DNA from: Agrobacterium fabrum str. C58
GTDB taxonomy: Bacteria > Pseudomonadota > Alphaproteobacteria > Rhizobiales > Rhizobiaceae
DNA: 64,000 bases
Reading direction: 5' to 3'
NCBI RefSeq assembly: GCF_000092025.1
Contig: NC_003062.2
Span: 1,858,001 to 1,922,000 of the forward strand
A program made the position numbers and the translations under genes. The notes beneath the pieces are model-generated. The model did not search any database and was not told where the DNA came from. It saw only the letters and a list, made by a program, of their open reading frames with translations. Shown here one piece after another: positions 59,271 to 64,000 of the stretch (within the stretch, counting starts at the first letter, position 1; each line of letters begins with the position of its first letter).

Positions 59271-61370
59271 TCACTTCTGACCGGAGTACTTTGCCTGGAT
59301 TTCCTGCGCCACGTTCGACGGAACCGGCGAATAGTGATCGAACGTCATCGAGTACTGTGCGCGGCCCTGCGACATGGAGCGCAGGTTGTCGACGTACTTG
59401 AACATGTTCGCGAGCGGAACGTGTGCGCTGATCACGATGGTGATGCCACGCGATTCCTGACCCTGGATCTGACCGCGACGCGAGTTCAGATCGCCGATCA
59501 CGTCACCGACGTAATCTTCAGGGGTGACGACTTCGACCTTCATCATCGGCTCAAGAAGCTGTGCACCAGCCTTCTTTGCTGCTTCACGGAAGCAGGCACG
59601 CGATGCGATTTCGAACGCGAGAACCGAGGAGTCGACGTCGTGGTATGCGCCGTCGATCAGGGTTGCCTTGACGCCCAGCATCGGGAAGCCAGCGAGCGGA
59701 CCGGAAGACAGAACGCTTTCGATACCCTTCTGAACGCCCGGGATGTATTCCTTCGGAACAGCACCACCGACGATCTTGGATTCGAACTTGAAGTCTTCGC
59801 CTTCAGGGTTCGGTTCGAAGATGATCTTCACGCGAGCGAACTGACCGGTACCACCGGACTGCTTCTTGTGCGTGTAGTCTTCTTCGTGCTGACGCGTGAT
59901 GGTTTCGCGGTAGGCAACCTGCGGAGCACCGACGGTTGCTTCAACCTTGAACTCGCGACGCATACGGTCAACGAGAATGTCGAGGTGAAGTTCGCCCATG
60001 CCTGCGATGATCGTCTGACCGGACTCTTCGTCGGTCTTGACGCGGAACGAAGGATCTTCGGCAGCCAGACGGTTGAGCGCGAGGCCCATCTTTTCCTGGT
60101 CGCCCTTGGTCTTCGGCTCGATCGCGATCTGGATGACCGGCTCGGGGAATTCCATGCGCTCGAGGATAACCGGCTTCAGCGGATCACAGAGCGTATCGCC
60201 AGTGGTGGTTTCCTTGAGGCCAGCCAGAGCAACGATGTCGCCGGCAAAGGCTTCTTCGATGTCTTCACGGCTGTTGGAATGCATCTGCAGCATACGGCCG
60301 ACGCGCTCGCGCTTGTCCTTGACCGTGTTGATGACAGACGTACCCTTTTCGAGCTTGCCCGAGTAGATACGAGCAAAGGTCAGCGAACCAACGAAGGGGT
60401 CGTTCATGATCTTGAACGCGAGCATGGAAAGCGGCTCGCTGTCGTCGGCATGACGTTCGATTTCGGCTTCGGTCTTGAAGTCGATGCCCTTGATCGCCGG
60501 GATGTCCAGCGGAGAAGGCAGGTAGTCGACAACAGCGTCGAGAAGCGGCTGAACGCCCTTGTTCTTGAACGCGGTACCGCAGAACATCGGGTGGAACTTC
60601 ACGTCGATGGTGCCGCGGCGAACGAGCGCACGGATCTTGTCGTTGTCAGGCATGATGCCGTTCAGGTAGTCTTCCATCGCTTCTTCGTCGATCTCGACAA
60701 CGGTCTCGATCAGCTTTTCGCGATATTCGTCAGCCTTGGCCTTCAGGTCATCGGGGATTTCGACGACGTCCCACTGAGCGCCGAGCGATTCGTCGCGCCA
60801 GATGAGTGCGTTCATCTCGATCAGGTCGATAACGCCCTTGAACTCTGTCTCAGCGCCGATCGGCAGCTGCATGACAACGGCCGTTGCGCCGAGACGGGTC
60901 TTGATCATTTCTACCGAGCGGTAGAAGTCAGCACCGGTCTTGTCCATCTTGTTGCAGAAGATCATACGCGGAACGTTGTACTTCTCAGCCTGACGCCAGA
61001 CGGTTTCCGTCTGCGGCTCTACACCGGCGTTGGCATCGAGAAGAGCAATGGCACCGTCGAGAACACGCAGCGAACGCTCGACTTCAATCGTGAAGTCAAC
61101 GTGGCCGGGGGTGTCGATGATGTTGAAGCGGCGCATCTTGCCGTCGCGACCCTTCCAGAAGGTCGTGGTGGCTGCGGAGGTGATGGTGATACCACGCTCC
61201 TGCTCCTGCTCCATCCAGTCCATCGTGGCAGCGCCATCATGGACTTCGCCGATCTTGTGCGACTTACCGGTGTAATAAAGAATACGCTCGGTGGTCGTGG
61301 TCTTGCCGGCGTCGATATGCGCCATGATACCGAAATTGCGGTAGTCTTCGATTTTATATTCGCGAGCCAT
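59271..61370 (-). CDS. fusA: Elongation factor G
   Basis: 699 aa from the ATG at 61368-61370 ([31 protein letters not shown]). G-domain motifs are [17 protein letters not shown] and NKMDKTGAD; domains II to V run to the [20 protein letters not shown]-terminus. It drives translocation and, with RRF, ribosome recycling. 34 bp after rpsG. Confidence 0.99.
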   Translation of the reverse strand: MAREYKIEDYRNFGIMAHIDAGKTTTTERILYYTGKSHKIGEVHDGAATMDWMEQEQERGITITSAATTTFWKGRDGKMRRFNIIDTPGHVDFTIEVERSLRVLDGAIALLDANAGVEPQTETVWRQAEKYNVPRMIFCNKMDKTGADFYRSVEMIKTRLGATAVVMQLPIGAETEFKGVIDLIEMNALIWRDESLGAQWDVVEIPDDLKAKADEYREKLIETVVEIDEEAMEDYLNGIMPDNDKIRALVRRGTIDVKFHPMFCGTAFKNKGVQPLLDAVVDYLPSPLDIPAIKGIDFKTEAEIERHADDSEPLSMLAFKIMNDPFVGSLTFARIYSGKLEKGTSVINTVKDKRERVGRMLQMHSNSREDIEEAFAGDIVALAGLKETTTGDTLCDPLKPVILERMEFPEPVIQIAIEPKTKGDQEKMGLALNRLAAEDPSFRVKTDEESGQTIIAGMGELHLDILVDRMRREFKVEATVGAPQVAYRETITRQHEEDYTHKKQSGGTGQFARVKIIFEPNPEGEDFKFESKIVGGAVPKEYIPGVQKGIESVLSSGPLAGFPMLGVKATLIDGAYHDVDSSVLAFEIASRACFREAAKKAGAQLLEPMMKVEVVTPEDYVGDVIGDLNSRRGQIQGQESRGITIVISAHVPLANMFKYVDNLRSMSQGRAQYSMTFDHYSPVPSNVAQEIQAKYSGQK

Positions 61371-61404
61371 AATGGACTGCCTTTCGATATGCGACCGTTT
61401 AAGA

Positions 61405-61887
<483 letters not shown>

Positions 61888-61952
61888 TCAATGTTATTGA
61901 CGCTTTACCACGCGGAGAACCTCGCGCAGCGCCGGAATTTGTTAAACCCGAA

Positions 61953-62324
61953 TTACTTCGGACGCTTCGCACCGTACTTGGAGCGGCGCTGCTTGCGGTT
62001 CTTGACGCCCTGGGTATCGAGAACACCACGGATGATGTGGTAACGCACGCCCGGCAAGTCCTTTACGCGGCCGCCGCGGATCATGACCACGGAGTGTTCC
62101 TGAAGGTTATGACCTTCGCCCGGAATGTAGCCGATGACTTCGAAGCCGTTGGTGAGGCGGATCTTGGCAACCTTACGCAGAGCCGAGTTCGGCTTCTTCG
62201 GGGTCGTCGTGTAAACGCGGGTGCAAACGCCACGCTTCTGCGGGTTTTCCTGAAGAGCAGGAACCTTGTTGCGCTTTACCTGTGCCTGGCGAGGCTTGCG
62301 GATCAGCTGGTTTACGGTAGGCAT
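61953..62324 (-). CDS. rpsL: 30S ribosomal protein S12
   Basis: 123 aa from the ATG at 62322-62324 ([13 protein letters not shown]). The decoding-centre loops [19 protein letters not shown] and [18 protein letters not shown] carry the Lys residues (near 43 and 88) whose change gives streptomycin resistance; both are wild type. First gene of the str operon. Confidence 0.99.
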
Positions 62325-62589
62325 ATAACCATCCCTTGCAAAAACTACTTTAGCCACCCTCACGGGTGGCGGCTATGCCGTTTCCGGCGACGATGCACGC
62401 ATATATCCTCATGCGCAAAACGTGGCCCGATCCGTTTTCACGGATGGACCACCAAGAGCAGAGGACGCCGGATGAGGCGTCTTGCGTGCAACATTCGTGT
62501 CTTCTACGTGCAATGAAGCTTCATTTGAGATGATGTTCGGGAAAAACGTTTCCGAACGGCCAGCACAGATAGAGGCTCCGATGGCGGGC

Positions 62590-62618
62590 GTACTACTGTT
62601 TTAGCCAGCTTTCGTCAA
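62590..62618 (-). promoter_or_regulatory. Putative str-operon promoter
   Basis: On the minus strand CTTGACG with -35 TTGACG (62613-62618), a 17-base spacer and TAGTAC (62590-62595), about 270 bp before rpsL. The CTTGAC form matches the alphaproteobacterial -35 consensus. Confidence 0.55.
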
Positions 62619-62718
62619 GGGTGAATCCACATTTTGCGCAGCCACCCTTGGCCGCTAAGCCCACGTCCGGGCCATTTCCAACGCGCTTTAACATAAGTCA
62701 GCGCAGAAGGCAGCGATT

Positions 62719-62747
62719 TTGACCTCCGCGCTTTGGCTTTTCATAAA
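62719..62747 (+). promoter_or_regulatory. Putative promoter of the small conserved gene
   Basis: TTGACC (62719-62724), 17 bases and CATAAA (62742-62747), about 105 bp before the ATG at 62852. Confidence 0.45.
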
Positions 62748-62851
62748 ATCCGTCTATTGATTCCCTCAGGGCGGGCCGGATCGGTTTCGCCGCCCGCGGG
62801 ACCGATTCCATCGGCCCGCAAGACAGCAACAAAAGATCAAGGAACCGCGCC

Positions 62852-63145
62852 ATGAGCACCCTCCCCGACAACGATAATGGACGCGACGAGCCGATGGTCT
62901 TCATCGTCATCGGCAAGGCTTACGAGACCGACAATTCCGAGGGCATCGACATCCACGTCATCCTGCGGGCGCCGGATGACGATACCGCCGTGCGCGAGAC
63001 GCTGAACGCGCTTTCCGAGGAAGGCTTCATCGAAGCCGATCTCGACCAGATCGGCATGCTGACCGAGATTCCGGACGAAGAACCGCACGCGTCCGCCTAT
63101 CAGGGCGCGCTCGAAGGCGAAGTCGCCATCATCCGCTTCGCCTGA
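62852..63145 (+). CDS. Conserved rhizobial protein of unknown function
   Basis: 97 aa, strongly acidic, with no signal or membrane segment. MVFIVIGKAYETDNSEGIDIHVILRAPDDDTAVRETLNALSEEGFIEADL reads as an alternating beta-alpha fold of about 80 residues. I do not recognise a named family. It is 11 bp before the VOC gene and probably cotranscribed with it. Confidence 0.8.
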   Translation: MSTLPDNDNGRDEPMVFIVIGKAYETDNSEGIDIHVILRAPDDDTAVRETLNALSEEGFIEADLDQIGMLTEIPDEEPHASAYQGALEGEVAIIRFA

Positions 63146-63156
63146 GGTACAGCCCC

Positions 63157-63507
63157 ATGGCGGTCAGACGTGTCGTCGCCAATATCGCAACGCCCGAGCC
63201 CGCGCGGGCGCAGGCCTTCTACGGCGATATTCTCGGCATGCCCGTCGCCATGGATCACGGCTGGATCGTTACCCATGCCAGCCCGCTCGAAGCACACGCT
63301 CAGGTCAGTTTCGCACGCGAAGGTGGGTCCGGCACTGATGTGCCGGATCTCTCCATCGAGGTCGACAACTTCGATGAGGTCCATGCCAGGATCCTGAAAG
63401 CGGGGCTGCCGATCGAATACGGACCCGTGACTGAAGCGTGGGGGGTGCAACGGTTGTTTCTGCGCGACCCCTTCGGCAAGCTGATTAATATATTAAGTCA
63501 CGCATAG
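63157..63507 (+). CDS. VOC (glyoxalase/bleomycin-resistance) family protein
   Basis: 116 aa. The two beta-alpha-beta-beta-beta halves are visible: VVANIATPEPARAQAFYGDILGMPVAMDHGW and VDNFDEVHARILKAGLPIEYGP...LFLRDPFGKLINIL. The first metal ligand position is not a clear His, so catalysis is uncertain. Such proteins may be dioxygenases, glyoxalases or binding proteins. Confidence 0.85.
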   Translation: MAVRRVVANIATPEPARAQAFYGDILGMPVAMDHGWIVTHASPLEAHAQVSFAREGGSGTDVPDLSIEVDNFDEVHARILKAGLPIEYGPVTEAWGVQRLFLRDPFGKLINILSHA

Positions 63508-63605
63508 ATTATATACTTTGAATACAGTAGTATTATTGCTTTATCCATTGAACAATACCGCAGGATGAGCTTTAGATAATCCCGGCACAATATTCCGGTG
63601 ACGGG

Positions 63606-64000
63606 TTGAATACTATATCGTCGGCAGACATTATCGATGACATTTACGAGGCGGCGCTTTTCCCTGATCGTTGGGCGAAGGTGATTGCCACCATCGGCCA
63701 CCGGCTGGATTTCTGGGGTGGCGCCCTCACCTGGGGCAAGGGTGAGGAGGAATCCTGGCTTTATACGCCCAATTTTCAGGAGCTGATGCAGGCCTTCATG
63801 GAAGGCGGCTGGAACCGCCGCAATGAGCGCCTCACCCGGGCGATCCGTGAGGGACAATTTTCCTTCGTGCAGGATTTCGACGTTTTCACCCATGATGAAT
63901 GGGCCGGATTGCCGATCGTGCGTGATTTCCTGATGCCGCGCGGATTGGGATATGGTGTAGCCACGCAGATCGCGCCGCCCGACCATCCGGAAATGACGGT
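63606..64000 (+). CDS. LuxR-family transcriptional regulator, N-terminal part (truncated by window end)
   Basis: 131 codons are open to the window edge. An in-frame stop at 63573-63575 and the lack of an in-frame ATG or GTG near the start point to TTG at 63606, without a good Shine-Dalgarno. IIDDIYEAALFPDRWAKVIATIG is the N-terminal helix pattern I know from rhizobial HTH_LuxR proteins. FLMPRGLGYGVATQIAPPDHP continues the sensor-like domain. The HTH itself is out of view, so the family call is inference. Confidence 0.6.
   Translation, partial: MNTISSADIIDDIYEAALFPDRWAKVIATIGHRLDFWGGALTWGKGEEESWLYTPNFQELMQAFMEGGWNRRNERLTRAIREGQFSFVQDFDVFTHDEWAGLPIVRDFLMPRGLGYGVATQIAPPDHPEMT

Larger units (their letters stand above)
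62325..62851. other. Divergent regulatory region between rpsL and a small conserved gene
   Basis: 527 bp without a gene. It holds a promoter-like pair for the str operon and another for the plus-strand gene, and a roughly 265-base rpsL leader with short palindromes (AGCCACCCTCACGGGTGGCGGCT at 62352-62374, GATCCGTTTTCACGGATGG at 62430-62448). These might fold as leader structures. Confidence 0.55.

Overview
The window looks like a chromosomal segment of a Rhizobiaceae alphaproteobacterium, most likely Agrobacterium (tumefaciens/fabrum group). Supporting signs are the GC-rich codon use, the rhizobial gene set (DUF1289 plus TIGR02281 protease after cobS, extensin-like lipoprotein, Usg, a PdhS/PleC-type kinase), an S10-spc-alpha cluster without rpmJ between secY and rpsM, and dispersed palindromic intergenic elements typical of rhizobia. 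The species is inferred from remembered gene content and order, not from a search. I saw no insertion sequence, prophage, CRISPR array, tRNA or rRNA.

Layout. 1-5.9 kb: the 5' part of a Pro/Glu-rich OmpA-family gene, a polar amino-acid ABC transporter (binding protein and two permeases, no ATPase), a Usg-family gene and a TPR-methyltransferase. 6-9.1 kb: an orphan sulfonate-type binding protein, an Lrp/AsnC regulator, a uracil-DNA-glycosylase-family protein and a membrane-anchored nuclease. 9.2-14 kb: a PdhS2-like histidine kinase, dgkA-cobT, and cobS-DUF1289-aspartic protease. 14.2-15.1 kb: an FMN riboswitch and ribB. 15.4-25.5 kb: a divergent sugar or polyol utilisation locus. Its minus arm holds a ribose-type ABC transporter and an SDR. 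Its plus arm holds a split transketolase, an FGGY kinase, a SorC-type regulator and a second SDR. 25.6-28.2 kb: an ABC-2 exporter and a TauE/SafE permease. 28.3-28.5 kb: a candidate small RNA. 28.6-42.5 kb: mixed housekeeping and envelope genes (extensin-like lipoprotein, chemoreceptor, DUF1883, rarA, Do protease, LprI-like protein, serine hydrolase, ilvD, msrP-msrQ, DUF2809, DUF817). 42.7-62.3 kb: the str, S10, spc and alpha ribosomal operons, all on the minus strand. 62.8-64 kb: a conserved small protein, a VOC protein and the start of a LuxR-type regulator.

The best candidate for something undescribed is the 15.4-25.5 kb locus. Both divergent promoters have a TTGACA -35, and each is followed immediately by a site related to G-A/T-ATAA-N2-ATTC. 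A third, nearly palindromic copy lies just before the SorC-type regulator gene. The gene set implies uptake of a sugar or polyol, oxidation to a ketose by SDRs, FGGY phosphorylation and cleavage by a two-subunit transketolase. The substrate cannot be read from the sequence. Two inverted copies of one palindromic element bracket the catabolic arm. A second lead is the candidate small RNA at about 28.29-28.46 kb, which ends in a textbook intrinsic terminator on a strand with no protein gene.

In the ribosomal block, terminator and promoter-like signals divide the cluster into str (rpsL-rpsG-fusA-tuf), S10 (rpsJ to rpsQ), spc (rplN to rplO), secY-adk and alpha (rpsM-rpsK-rpoA-rplQ) units. Several further intergenic hairpins may set processing or attenuation points.
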